This document shows, piece after piece, positions 9,701-19,900 of a stretch of DNA of 64,000 nucleotides (position 1 is the first letter of the stretch; every line of letters begins with the position of its first letter). The notes under the pieces are model-generated. The model had not been told where the DNA came from. It saw only the letters and a program-made list of their open reading frames with translations, and searched no databases. A program made the position numbers and the translations under genes. The stretch comes from Eucommia ulmoides (Eukaryota > Streptophyta > Magnoliopsida > Garryales > Eucommiaceae): assembly GCA_016647705.1 (NCBI GenBank), contig CM028325.1:29740474-29804473 (forward strand), in the 5' to 3' direction.

Positions 9701-10274
9701 ATCGTGTGCATTGCACATGCCTTTTTTAGGGGGTATAATGGTCTTTTTACATTTTTTTTTCTTTTTTCTTTTTCTTTTCTTTTTCTTTTCTTTTTCTTCT
9801 TCTTTCCTTCCTTAAGTCCATTATCTCTCTCTCCTCCTTCCTCTCTTACCTTGCATTAGTTTCAAACAAGGAACCCTAACAATCTCCTAACCAATCTAGA
9901 AATGATCACGATGTTTTTTTACTGGATTCCTATTTAACTCTTGAGGCGAATTCAAATCCCATTTCAAAGAACGAAGCGATTACACAAGCACCAGTCATTA
10001 GAAACCTAGTATTTTTGCCATAGATTGTCGTGTAATGCTATATCCCTACCAAAATAATGGCTCAAGAATAAGAAAAAGAACTCATAACTGGATTCACTAA
10101 CCTTAGCATACTTGGTTTCTCGGTCAACATTTTTATAGGCGAAACCTCAACGAGTTTTGGCCGGTTACCAGCGCTTCAGGTGCTCTCTTTGGGCGGGAAT
10201 TCCTTGAACTACTAATCCTTTTAAACCAAGCCCACTACCTTTAACTATCGGACGCCTTACGACAATAAAAAATT

Positions 10275-10395
10275 GGGTATATGCCATTGACCTCTCCTAT
10301 CATTTTGCACTATACCAGATACTTCCATTGTCATTTTGCAAATACAAGAGATCTCCCGTGTTTTTTTGCTCAAACACCACTTACCTCTCTTTGGA
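10275..10395 (+). repeat. Left terminal inverted repeat of the foldback element
   Basis: Pairs with 12735-12852. Shared landmarks include CACTTACCT against AGGTAAGTG, and CATTTTGCA against the complementary TGCAAAATG. Confidence 0.75.
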
Positions 10396-11186
10396 CAAAA
10401 TTTCCCTTAGGTTATTTTTAAAAAACAAATCATTAGCACCCCTATATTTTTAAAATTATATTTTTTACCCTTAATTTTTTAAATAATTATATTTACCTCT
10501 CACCACTACCCAACTCCCACCGCCACCGCCATAGCCCAACTCCCACCACCCACCGCCACCGTCCACCGCTGCCACCACCAACCTCTATAACCACACGAGA
10601 GAGAGAGAAAATGGTTAATGAAATGGTTAAATTTTTATTTTTATTTTTATTTTTTCAATGATATGGTTAAAAAAATATATATTTTTTAAAATGCGGATGG
10701 GTAGTAGTAGGTGGTGGCGGTGGGAGGTGGCTGATAGGTGTAAATTATCTATCTATTTTCAAATCGAATTTGTTAGTTTTCGAGTACGTTTATAGTTATT
10801 TTTATATGTTTTAATATGTTTTTATTCTTTTTCTATTAAAACAAGTGTGTGGGGGTAAAAAGGTATGAAATCAGAGCATAAACAATTAATTCGTATCGAG
10901 AACGGTAGAAAAATAAGCAAGGCGGCAAGATTCTGCAAACAAGCCCACCGCCGTGGCGGTGAAGATGCTGAGAAAGACCAAAGGCCACTGACGGACCAAC
11001 GTCGCGGCGGTGAAAAAACAGAGAACAAAAATAAGCTACTGACTACCCAGCGGCGCGGCGGTAAACTAGCAGAAAGTTTTCCCAATCCACCGCCTACTCT
11101 ATCGCCTAGGCGAACCTTAACCGAATACTCCACCGCCACGGGGGTGGCCTCTGCACAGTGTTAAATATTTATTTAGATATTTTGCT

Positions 11187-11194
11187 TATAAATA
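11187..11194 (+). promoter_or_regulatory. TATA-like box of LTR-G
   Basis: TATAAATA lies just downstream of the CCGCC-rich block. The copy at 19901-21791 has the same box on the minus strand (21059-21066), and the two LTRs of LTR-RT1 have TATTTATA at the same place. Confidence 0.4.
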
Positions 11195-11699
11195 CTCATT
11201 TCCTCTTTCCTCTTTTGCCTTTCTCCAGCCATTAGGGCCTTCCTAGGGTTAGATAGAATAGAGAGAAAGAAAGTTATGGGGAGTGATCAAACATATCCGA
11301 AGGAGAAGATCAACACGCGGAGAAGGAGGATCATTCGGTGGATGGTTTTAGCGGCTAATATTCGAATATCGGCTAAGTTCACATGTTTTTCCTTTTATTT
11401 CTTATCTTCTATGTATGTTTGAGCATGTTTAGCCTAGTTTTCATTGTATAACTGGCTATGGCCTTAGGTTAAACGTGGATTATGTAAGAGATTAATATCG
11501 TTTATAAAAACGTGATTGTGGTTTAGTTGTGTTTCTTGATGATTGTTCTTCAACGTTTGAGTGTGTTTATCATATTGTTTGTTTATTATGCTTAGATTTA
11601 TATATTGAGAATACGGGGTTTGATAAATCCCAGATTCGGATTAGAATAAACAAAAGCCACGATCCAATAACCCTGTCGTGGTTAGGATTGTGGACAATA

Positions 11700-12160
11700 T
11701 ATGACGTTGGGGCAAGACTCACGTGACCTAGGGTCGTTAAGGCGTTGAGAGGGACTTCGTCGTTGATTCGAAGTCGCGTATTCCCTCATATTTACACTCG
11801 GGAGAGATGGTGAGGGAGTTTTAGAACTAAGATTGTCAATAAGGTAAACACAACGCATGAAATCAATGATGTTGGGGTGAGACTCACGTGACCTAGGGTT
11901 GTTAAGACGTTGAGGGGGACTTCTTCGTTAACACAAAGTCACGTTATATCCTTTGTCTTACACTCGGGAGAGGTGGTGAATGAGTTTACGAACTGAGATT
12001 TTGTGTGCGATCAATGAGGTTGGGGCAAGACTCACGTAACCTAGGGTCGTTAAGACGTTGAGAGGAACTTATTCGTTGACACAAAGTTGCGTTACATCCC
12101 CCATCTTACACTCGGGAGAGGTGACGGAGGAGTTTTAGATACCGAGATTGTTAAATAGGT
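11700..12160 (+). repeat. LTR-G internal tandem repeat, three units of about 145 bp
   Basis: Each unit has GTTGGGGCAAGACTCACGTG, then a GACTTCGTCGTTGA-type stretch and CACTCGGGAGAGGTG. The unit near 12034 has lost the CACGTG core. Confidence 0.8.
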
Positions 12161-12734
12161 CGAACACTATTATTGTAAACTAAACGATATCAAACGCATT
12201 TAAGTAAATAAAGTTAATCCCTAGATAATCCATCCCATAACTATCTCATATTAGTAATTAGTATAGTTAAATTAGTATTTTAGTATTAGTATTAGTTAAT
12301 TAAATTATATTTTTAGCGCCTAGATAAAGTTAGGTTATGACAATTACGGTACTCGATAGTAACAACACCAATCCCTGTGGATACAATACCCGATCAAAAG
12401 GTCCACTATACTAAAACTTGATCCGTACGCTTGCGGTGAAAGTGACAACGCTTATTTAGCGGCCACCAGTGGTGGCGGCGGTAGGAGGTGGCGGAGTGTG
12501 GCGGCGGGGGATGGTAGTGGCGGGTGGTGGGCGACGACAGTGGGAGGTGATGTTGGGTAGGTGGTGGCGACGGTAGGAGATGGTGGTGGCAGTGGGTGCA
12601 ATGGTAAGAGGTGGCGATGGTATATATAAATTAAATGGTTATTTATGTATTTTAGTTTTTTATTATTTAATTATTTTTTAAATAATCAAGGATAAAATTA
12701 GTATTATAATAAATTTTTTATTATTTTCTAATTA

Positions 12735-12852
12735 ATAAGAAAGGTAAGTGGTGTTTGAGTAAAAAGATGTGAGAGGTCTCTAGTATTTACAAAATGACCT
12801 GAGAAATATCTGGTATAGTGCAAAATGACGGGGAGGTCAATGGCATATACCC
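12735..12852 (-). repeat. Right terminal inverted repeat of the foldback element
   Basis: Complement of 10275-10395, with scattered mismatches. Confidence 0.75.
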
Positions 12853-13582
12853 TTCAAAAATTTGTGTCTAACAGGTACTCACCTCGTCGGAATCCATGAA
12901 AGAATAGAGTCTATTACGATTGCCAGTGAATCCATGAGGGGGGTGTTATGGGGTTTAGTCTAATACGAAAATATCGTTTCACAATTTATATAGAAGACAA
13001 TATACGTCTTTAGATTAATAACTCCCGTTTAGCAACAATTTCCAATGGTCCACGACTAATACGACACTCAGCCAAACTTCTTTAATTCATTATAGATAGT
13101 TTACTCTTATCACCCGCCATCTCAAATGTTAATATATTCAAATTAAATTTATAGGGACCAAAGTGAAATAATAGTAATAACACATTGGTGCAAAGTGTCC
13201 AACCTCCCAAAACATAATGGAAACATCAATGCCTATATATGTACGATTTACCCCATAATATTATTCACCTTTAGCTCTACATGTATATATGTGAACAATT
13301 GGTGTACATATGAAAATATTGATGCACATACATCGCCACTTGATAATAACACGTAATTCCATATGGAAACAAATACGACACATAGGTCACATATCAAGAA
13401 TCCATGAAGAACATATAAGTCACGTATTATATTTACTTCGTACATACACATGTAAAACACATTCCACTTTTATTTCGCAATTCCACTAACATTAACAGTT
13501 TATTATGATTGATGGGTGTCCTAACCCCGGTTTAAAGTGTTCAACAATCTAAGTTCTAAGTCTGCAGAATCTATAACCTAAA
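12853..13582. other. Unassigned DNA, right part possibly internal domain of the LTR-E element
   Basis: 12853-13460 shows no supported gene. The part next to the primer binding site (about 13500-13582) is probably the 5' leader of the LTR-E element read on the minus strand. No gag or pol motif was found, so that element is truncated. Confidence 0.35.
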
Positions 13583-13593
13583 CTCTGATACCA
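13583..13593 (-). other. Primer binding site (tRNA-Met type) of the LTR-E element
   Basis: The minus strand reads TGGTATCAGAG two bases after the LTR end CGAGTCGTCACA. This fixes the element's direction as minus. Confidence 0.75.
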
Positions 13594-14782
13594 CCTGTGA
13601 CGACTCGTTTTCCAAGGGCCGCGAGTATAGTTTCTCCTATAGAGAATTCCTATCCTAAAACCGACTCGTCAACTTCCCAATATACAATATACAGTAACTT
13701 TTATTAATAATGGTGATAATTCTTGTTACCGATTTTACGACAACAATTATTAAATCTAATAATCACTATTTAAATATCGCCAAATAAAAATTCAATCATC
13801 TATTTTATATTTAATCCACTCATTTTCTGCACAACGGTGACCAATTTAAAAGTCTTGGGTTTATATTTTAAATCCCCATTTCCAACATTTTTATTAACTC
13901 GGATTATCTCAATACCATTTTATATCAAAACGAATTTTTCACTATATTACAATTTTGACATTTTACAAACAATTTCAAAAATCATACCTATCAATTCTTC
14001 CGATTACAACAATAAATAATAATTAAAATTTTTTACAACTCGACATTTCAAATGAAATTCTTCTCTCGTTTTCTCCCAGCCGTTCCTGTAACCAAACACG
14101 ATGGGGTTGTGAGCCAACACTCAGTAAAACTCCAACCTCTCTAATATGTGCATTTAATTAATATCACACATAAACTACATAAGCATGCTCGTCACATAAT
14201 TTCCGTATCATCCCAATCATTTCATATAATTTCGACAGGTAAGATTTTACAATGATATACCAAATAATTTCACATAATCGCCCATGAGACAATTAAATAT
14301 AATTAAATTCATATATTAGTAGAGTTCAGAATTCTACCTACCCCGAATCGTCCGCCTACCGAGAGATTTGATGTTAGATTTTTATGTTTATTTATTTTCT
14401 GATTTTCCTGCATTAAGACCCACTGCCTAGGCGAAGAACCCACCGCCAAGGTGCGTATCTCCCCTCTGCACACTGATCCTCCACCGCCTAGGCAAAAGAA
14501 CCATTGCCTAGGCGAACACGCAACAAATTAGGTTCCTGATTCTCTGACTTCTTTCCGCCGAGGTGAATGCGCTCCCCTTTTCTTTCGGCTTTGCCAACTG
14601 AAGCTTTACCGTCGCGGCGACTGGCTTTCCGCTGCGGCGAACGCCATCTCGATTTTGTTTCTTCTTCTGCGATCACCCACCTCCTCTTTCTCCTTACCTC
14701 ACCAACTCTGGAAAGCACCACCCACGAACGTCCCTACACTCAACACACACTAATGAACAACATACACACACCGCAACAATTG

Positions 14783-14784
<2 letters not shown>

Positions 14785-14823
<39 letters not shown>

Positions 14824-14824
14824 A
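14785..14824. repeat. (CA)n microsatellite in LTR-E
   Basis: About 17 CA repeats. Confidence 0.95.
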
Positions 14825-15219
14825 TAGAGAATACACCCACATGTACACCAGTAAACAGAACATCGCCGAAAAACAGAAAACACACACATACCCACTTCTT
14901 TCTCTCTCTATCTCTCACTTACACTCACCGCCGGCTAAACTAACCGATGACGACACACCTACAACCTACGACTCCCTCACCACGAACAAAACATCGCCGG
15001 ACCAAACAATTGAACAGAACAACAACCATACACCCATACATGGAAACACACACACAAACGACGAACACGTAAACTCACCGCCGGCGAACCCTACACAATC
15101 GACGATAGAACAGCCCACCGGCGGACCTCTCTCTCTCTTCCTTTCTTTCATCGCTTCTCGATTCTCCTCTATTCTCTCTGTTCCCCTCCATATATATCTA
15201 TTTGTATATATAAAATATA

Positions 15220-15222
<3 letters not shown>

Positions 15223-15279
<57 letters not shown>
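15223..15279. repeat. (AT)n microsatellite in LTR-E
   Basis: About 28 AT repeats. Confidence 0.95.
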
Positions 15280-15280
<1 letters not shown>

Positions 15281-15531
15281 ATATATTGATATGTGTGTGT
15301 GACCAAGAGGGGCCGGCCAAGTGGCCGTTTTTCCTCCATCCGTTTCCACCGCCTCTCTCTCTCTTTATATAATATATTTAATTTTCACTAACTTCCCCTC
15401 CATTTTTGTTAGGATACTAATTAATCCAAATTCTACTTTTAACATTTATAAAAATTATAATTCGACCCCTAAAATTTTAAATCACACAATTAATAGCGTC
15501 GTCCATCCCGTTATTTTCAAATGTTCCAACA

Positions 15532-16265
15532 TTTGATCGTCCAATTCAAGATTTAACCAAGCCAAAAATCCTTCGTCCATCGGTCTACCCGTATTTCATC
15601 TATCGATCGGACGATTCAGAATGTTTCACAAGTTGACCTATCTGTCGACTTAGTGATCCAGAGAGTTCTTCTTTTGGCCATAGGTCGACCTACCTATTGA
15701 TTGAACAATTCAGAGAGTTCATCCTCTAAGCATAGGTTGACTTACCTGTCGACCAAATGATCCAGAGAGTTCACCTTATAACCACAAGTCGACTTACCTA
15801 TCGACCGACCACTTCTAGAACACCTCTCCTTAATTTATTTTCATTCAATTTTTTTGACATTTTTTCCCCTTTAATCAATTTCTTTTCTCGAATAGCTCCA
15901 CCAAATCTTAAATTCAATTTTAGTCAATTATCATTACTTCTTTTTTAATTACACATAGGAGCAAATAATTTAACTAATTAGGATCCTATAAAAACACACA
16001 TAATTTTGAAAAATATTTTATGTCGTGTGTGATTCTAACCAGGATACATTAAGAGTTAGAATTTAACCTGAGTTGTTTTCCCTCGGTTCTTCAATTTTTT
16101 CAAACTCTTAATCTTCCATCATCTTTGTCATAATTTTTAGTATTGTCACAATATCTTCATGATCATTTTCATCATTAGAACTAATAAACTGAAACACTCA
16201 ATAAAATCATTAGTTCCATAGAAAACATCAACATTTAATTGTCCATCAAAATTTTTGGATCAACA
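15532..16265 (-). mobile_element. SIRE-1 3' LTR, truncated
   Basis: It matches 29985-30690 throughout and ends in GGATCAACA at 16265, like the other SIRE LTRs. The outer part is missing. It contains about four GTCGAC-rich tandem units (15590-15812). Confidence 0.8.
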
Positions 16266-16281
16266 ATCTCCACATTTTTTA
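16266..16281 (-). other. SIRE-1 polypurine tract
   Basis: The minus strand reads AAAAAATGTGGAGAT directly before the 3' LTR start (TGTTGATCC). Confidence 0.6.
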
Positions 16282-16549
16282 TGATGACAATTAACTCTGA
16301 TGTCTTTTTCAAAACAAAAATATAACCACACTCCCCCCAAATCTAAGGATGGGTTCTTTAACTCGTTAAAGCGAAGTAATGAAGATAATCATAAGATTTT
16401 CTACAAAGAACAAATTTCAATATATAATAAACTTCCCCTTAAAATATTCAACAAGATAATTCAAGCATCCCCTTGAGACATTCATTAAAACATCAACTAA
16501 TTCTTCTCTTTTGTAATCTCAAAAAAAATTGGGGAGGGGAACTACAAAG

Positions 16550-17121
16550 AAACACTACTCTAGGCATACATTGTTATGCCTAACCATACCTAAATCGCAA
16601 ATGATTTTCACAAATTGATTCTCCGCTATTGGTTTGGTAAAAATATCAACTAGCTGGTCGGAGGTATCAATATATTCAATAACAATGTCCCTTATCTGAA
16701 TGTGATCACGAATAAAGTGATGTCTAATCTCTATGTGCTTAGTTCATGAGCGTTGTGTAAGATTTTTACTTAGACAAATAGCACTTTTATTATCATAATA
16801 AATCGGGACCTCCTTCATACAAATTTCAAAATCATATAACTATTGCTTCATATACAAAATTTGAGCACAACAGTTACCAACTGCTATATACTTAGCCTCA
16901 GTAGTGGATAAGGTTATCGAAATCTGTTTTTTGCGTGACCAAAAAACCAAAACATGTCCTAACAAATGACATGACCCACTTGTATTTTTTCTCTCAACTT
17001 GGCAACCGGCAAAATCAACGTAGGAGTAACTTATTAATTTAAAATCACTCCCTCTAGAATACCATAATCCTAGGTCAGTCGTCCCATTTAAATATCGAAA
17101 AGTTCGCTTAACCGTAATCAA
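16550..17121 (-). pseudogene. SIRE-1 RNase H domain
   Basis: The open part (16840-17121) contains VDFAGCQVERKNTSGSC, then LSTTEAKYIAVGNCCAQILY, the usual copia RNase H blocks with the first catalytic Asp and the Glu. The third Asp block (YYDNKSAI) and the C-terminal VDIFTKPI stretch can still be read downstream on the minus strand to about 16590, after a stop that follows MKQ. The domain would remove RNA from the RNA-DNA hybrid during reverse transcription. The Ala expected before the first Asp-Phe is Val here. Confidence 0.75.
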
Positions 17122-17142
17122 GTACGATTCTTTAGGACAAGA

Positions 17143-17924
17143 CTAAAATCTAACACATAAACAAACACTATACATGATATTAGGTTTACTAGCAGTTAAG
17201 TATAACAGGCTACCAATCATACCTCGATACATTTTTTCATTAACACTTTTGCCCGTATCATCTTTGTCTATCTTTGTAACCGTTACCATGGGAGTTTTGT
17301 ATTCTTTAACACCATCTAAGCCATATTTATTTAACAACTCCTTAGTGTATTTAGCTTGATTTATGAATATCTCCTCTTTGGTTTGCTTAAATTGCAACCC
17401 AAGAAAAAAGTTCAGCTCTTCTATCATGCTCATTACAAATTCGACCTGCATTATCTTAGCAAACTCTTGGTAAAGATCCTCATTAGTAGATTCAAAAATA
17501 ATATCATCAATATAAACTTGTACTCATAGGATATCAGAGTCAGTTTGCTTAACAAATAGTGTTATATCACAAATACCCCTTCGAAAACCTTTTTCGATCA
17601 AATATCGGCTAAGTCTCTCATACCAAGCTCTAGGAGCTTGTTTGAGCCCATACAAAGTCTTACGAAGTTTAAATATGTGTCGGGAAATTTATCACTTTCA
17701 AATCTCGGGGACTGTTCTACATAAACTTCTTCAGCTAGAAAACCATTTAGAAATTCACTCTTAACATCCATTTGATATAACTTAAAATTACGTGAGCATG
17801 AAAAAGCTAGTAGCATTCTAATAGCTTCTAATCTAGCAACAGGAGCATAGGTTTCATCATAATCAATTCCTTCATCTTGATTATAGTCATGTGCTACTAA
17901 TCTTGCTTTGTTTCTAATTTCCAT
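17143..17924 (-). pseudogene. SIRE-1 reverse transcriptase
   Basis: The N-terminal part (17598-17924) reads RLVAHDYNQDEGIDYDETYA and QMDVKSEFLNGFLAEEVYVE, the first RT blocks including the catalytic Asp of the QMDVK motif. The catalytic YIDD follows on the minus strand at about 17499-17510, with a TGA stop three codons before it. 17143-17451 gives the LNFFLGLQ and TKELLNKYG blocks and a KPNIMYSV-like end. At least two frame changes and several stops separate these pieces, so no full RT is made. Length and order match a copia RT. Confidence 0.75.
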
Positions 17925-18637
17925 ACCAGACTCATCCTTTTTATTTCAAAAAAACCATTTAGTACCAATAACAAAAAGAAAATCCAGTCTTGGAACAAGA
18001 CACAATAGTTTGTTCCACTCAAATTGAACTAACTCATCTTGCATTGCGAAAATCCAAGGTTCATCAGTTAACGCCTCATTTACATTTTTAGGCTCAATTT
18101 GAAATAAGAAAGTAAGATTAATTATATTTATAATAGAAGATTGAGTACTTACACCTCTTTTAAAATTATCAATAATTTCTTTTACCGAATGTCCCGGTAC
18201 TGTCTTTATAACTCGTGGTAACGTCGAATCTCTTCCTTAGCCTCCTCCTCTTTTCGAGACTCCTTAACCGTATTTTCACCTTGGTTTTGGTTATTTGAAA
18301 TACCTGCATCATCATCATCGAAAACATTTCTCGACAAGAATTGGTCAGCTTTCTCAAATACAATATGCATAGATTCTTCTACTACTAACGTACGTTTATT
18401 GTAAACTCTATAAGTTTTACTGTTAGTAGCATATCCGAGGAAAATTTCATAATCAGATTTAGCATCAAATTTACCTAGATTATCCTTGTCATTCAGAATG
18501 AAGCATTTACACTCAAATACTTTGAAATAACAAATGTTAGGAGTCTTTCCATTTCAGATTTCATATGGGGTTTTGTTAAACCGTTTATGAATCGATACCC
18601 AATTCACCACATGGCAAGCTGTACTTACTACTTCGCC
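17925..18637 (-). pseudogene. SIRE-1 integrase C-terminus and linker to RT
   Basis: The minus-strand frames contain HKRFNKTPYEI and FLGYATNSKTYRVYNKRTLV, typical of the copia integrase C-terminal region, followed by an acidic linker. Frame changes and stops interrupt it. The frame at 18169-18363 is an out-of-phase shadow. Confidence 0.6.
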
Positions 18638-19648
18638 CTAGAAGTAGGTTGGTAAGCTATTTTCATTAAGCATTATTCTGGTAATTTCTTGAAGCGTCCT
18701 GTTCTTCCTTTCCACTATACCATTTTGTTGTAGTGATCTTGGTGCAGAGAAGTTATGAGCATAATCATGCTTGTCACAGTAACTGATAACATCATCATTC
18801 TTAAACTCTCTTCCTCTATCACTATGAATATTAATAATAGAATATTGCTTCCTATTTTGAACACATTTACAAAATTTAGCAAATACAGAAGCAACTTCAT
18901 TTTTCTTAACAAGGAAAAATACCCAAGTAAGTCTAGAATAATCATCAACTATTATGAAGGCATAAAATTTACCACCAAGACTAGAAACATAATTTGGTCC
19001 AAAGAAATCAAGATGCAACAATTCAAGACATCTAGACGTGGACGTGTGCATTTTTTTTTTAAAGGATGATTTAGACTGCTTGCCTAATTGACATGCATCA
19101 CATACTTTATCTTTCACAAATTGTAAATTTGGTAGGCCACGTATGAGACTCTTCTTAAATAATTTAGAAATTAGCTCCATACTAGCATGCCCAAGTCTCC
19201 TATGCCATAACCAACTATTTTCAGATAAATCATTCAAACAAGATAGATTTTGAGAAGTAAAATCATCAAATGAGTAGGTATAACCATTCTCAAAACGTGA
19301 TGCAACTAACACGGTACTACTATCATGACCATTCTTAATAATATACTTATCATGATCAAATATCACATTATAGCCCTTGTTACATAGTTGACTAATACTA
19401 AACAAATTATGTTTAAGTCCATCAACTAGTAACACATCTTTAATAACAGTAGTACTATTACCGATATTACCTATACCGATAATTTTACCCTTTGCGTTGT
19501 CTCCAAAAGTCATATGACCACCATCCTTAGGTGTCAAAGATGTGAATTTTGATTTATCTCCCGTCATGTGTCGAGAACAATTGTAGTTTAAGAACCATTT
19601 GTCCTTACTTATTGATACTTTTAGAATAACTTGCAAGGAATACATCAA
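18638..19648 (-). pseudogene. SIRE-1 protease and integrase, one long open frame
   Basis: The 336-residue open frame covers the end of the protease, the pre-integrase zinc region and the integrase core. The protease block, normally DSG followed by CSRHMTG, reads NYN-CSRHMTG (residues 21-30), so the catalytic Asp is lost. The integrase keeps its zinc ligands (His149, His154, Cys183, Cys186) and its catalytic triad (Asp214, Asp277, Glu313) with exactly 35 residues between the last two. The frame ends with SLPTYF before a stop at 18638. An intact integrase frame beside a dead protease suggests the protease change is old or that trans-complementation was possible. Confidence 0.8.
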
Positions 19649-19755
19649 AGAGTTTCTAAGTGGTATCCAATTTACGTGCGTCCGATCTTGTTAGTCGGGA
19701 CAATTTTAGTTCCTTTTGGAACCCAAACTTGTCTAAATTTAGATATTTTAGTAAA

Positions 19756-19797
19756 ACATTTACGAACAATATGCCCCACAATATTACATTTAAAACA
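19756..19797 (-). pseudogene. SIRE-1 gag zinc knuckle
   Basis: The minus strand encodes CFKCNIVGHIVRKC, a complete CX2CX4HX4C knuckle for RNA packaging. It lies about 100 bases downstream (in the element's direction) of the solo LTR-G that separates it from the rest of gag, and about 110 bases before the protease frame. Confidence 0.7.
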
Positions 19798-19900
19798 TCT
19801 AATAAGATCCTTAGTTTCAGAAAAGAATTTTGAAAACGTTTTTGTTTAAGATTTTTCTGAAATCTAATGCCGGCTTTATTAAAAATTCAACGTACACTTC

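Larger units (their letters stand above)
10732..12468 (+). mobile_element. LTR-G solo LTR inside the foldback element
   Basis: It starts TGATAGGTGTAAATTATC and ends GCGGCCACCA, matching the ends of the three minus-strand LTR-G copies. It is flanked by GTGGC (10727-10731) and GTGGT (12469-12473), a 4-of-5 target duplication. It contains the GC-rich palindrome region, a TATA-like box and three tandem units of about 145 bp, as in the other copies. No internal domain is attached, so it is a solo LTR. Confidence 0.8.
10275..12852. mobile_element. Foldback MULE-like non-autonomous element
   Basis: The left end GGGTATATGCCATTGACCTC is mirrored at the right by GAGGTCAATGGCATATACCC. Matching continues inwards for more than 110 bp, and more loosely through proline-codon-like CCACC-rich DNA on the left against GGTGG-rich DNA on the right. 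Without the LTR inserted in it the element is about 0.84 kb and non-coding. Long inverted repeats of this kind fit a MULE, but a 9-bp target duplication could not be confirmed: the flanks TAAAAAATT and TTCAAAAAT match only when offset. Confidence 0.7.
13596..15531 (-). mobile_element. LTR-E, gypsy-type 5' LTR (about 1.9 kb)
   Basis: On the minus strand it runs from TGTTGGAACATTTG to CGAGTCGTCACA, next to a tRNA-Met primer binding site. The right end at 15531 abuts a truncated SIRE LTR, so this element inserted in, or recombined with, SIRE-1 and removed its left part. It contains a CA microsatellite, an AT microsatellite, CT-rich tracts, and CGCCTAGGCG motifs at 14428, 14480 and 14505. Open frames inside it follow these repeats and are not taken as genes. 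The class (gypsy chromovirus) is inferred only from the LTR ends and primer type. Confidence 0.65.

Noticed and set aside
10822-11164. Open frames of about 100 residues on both strands
   Set aside because: They lie inside LTR-G, where the same stretch recurs in all copies with frame changes. The frames follow the GC-rich palindromes.
14488-15349. Several frames of 70-146 residues in LTR-E
   Set aside because: They are produced by CA, CT and AT repeats and have no domain.
18169-18363. Minus-strand frame of 64 residues rich in Arg/Lys
   Set aside because: It is an out-of-phase shadow of the SIRE-1 integrase-RT linker.
18715-19069. Frames overlapping the SIRE-1 integrase on both strands
   Set aside because: They are shadows of the 336-residue integrase frame.
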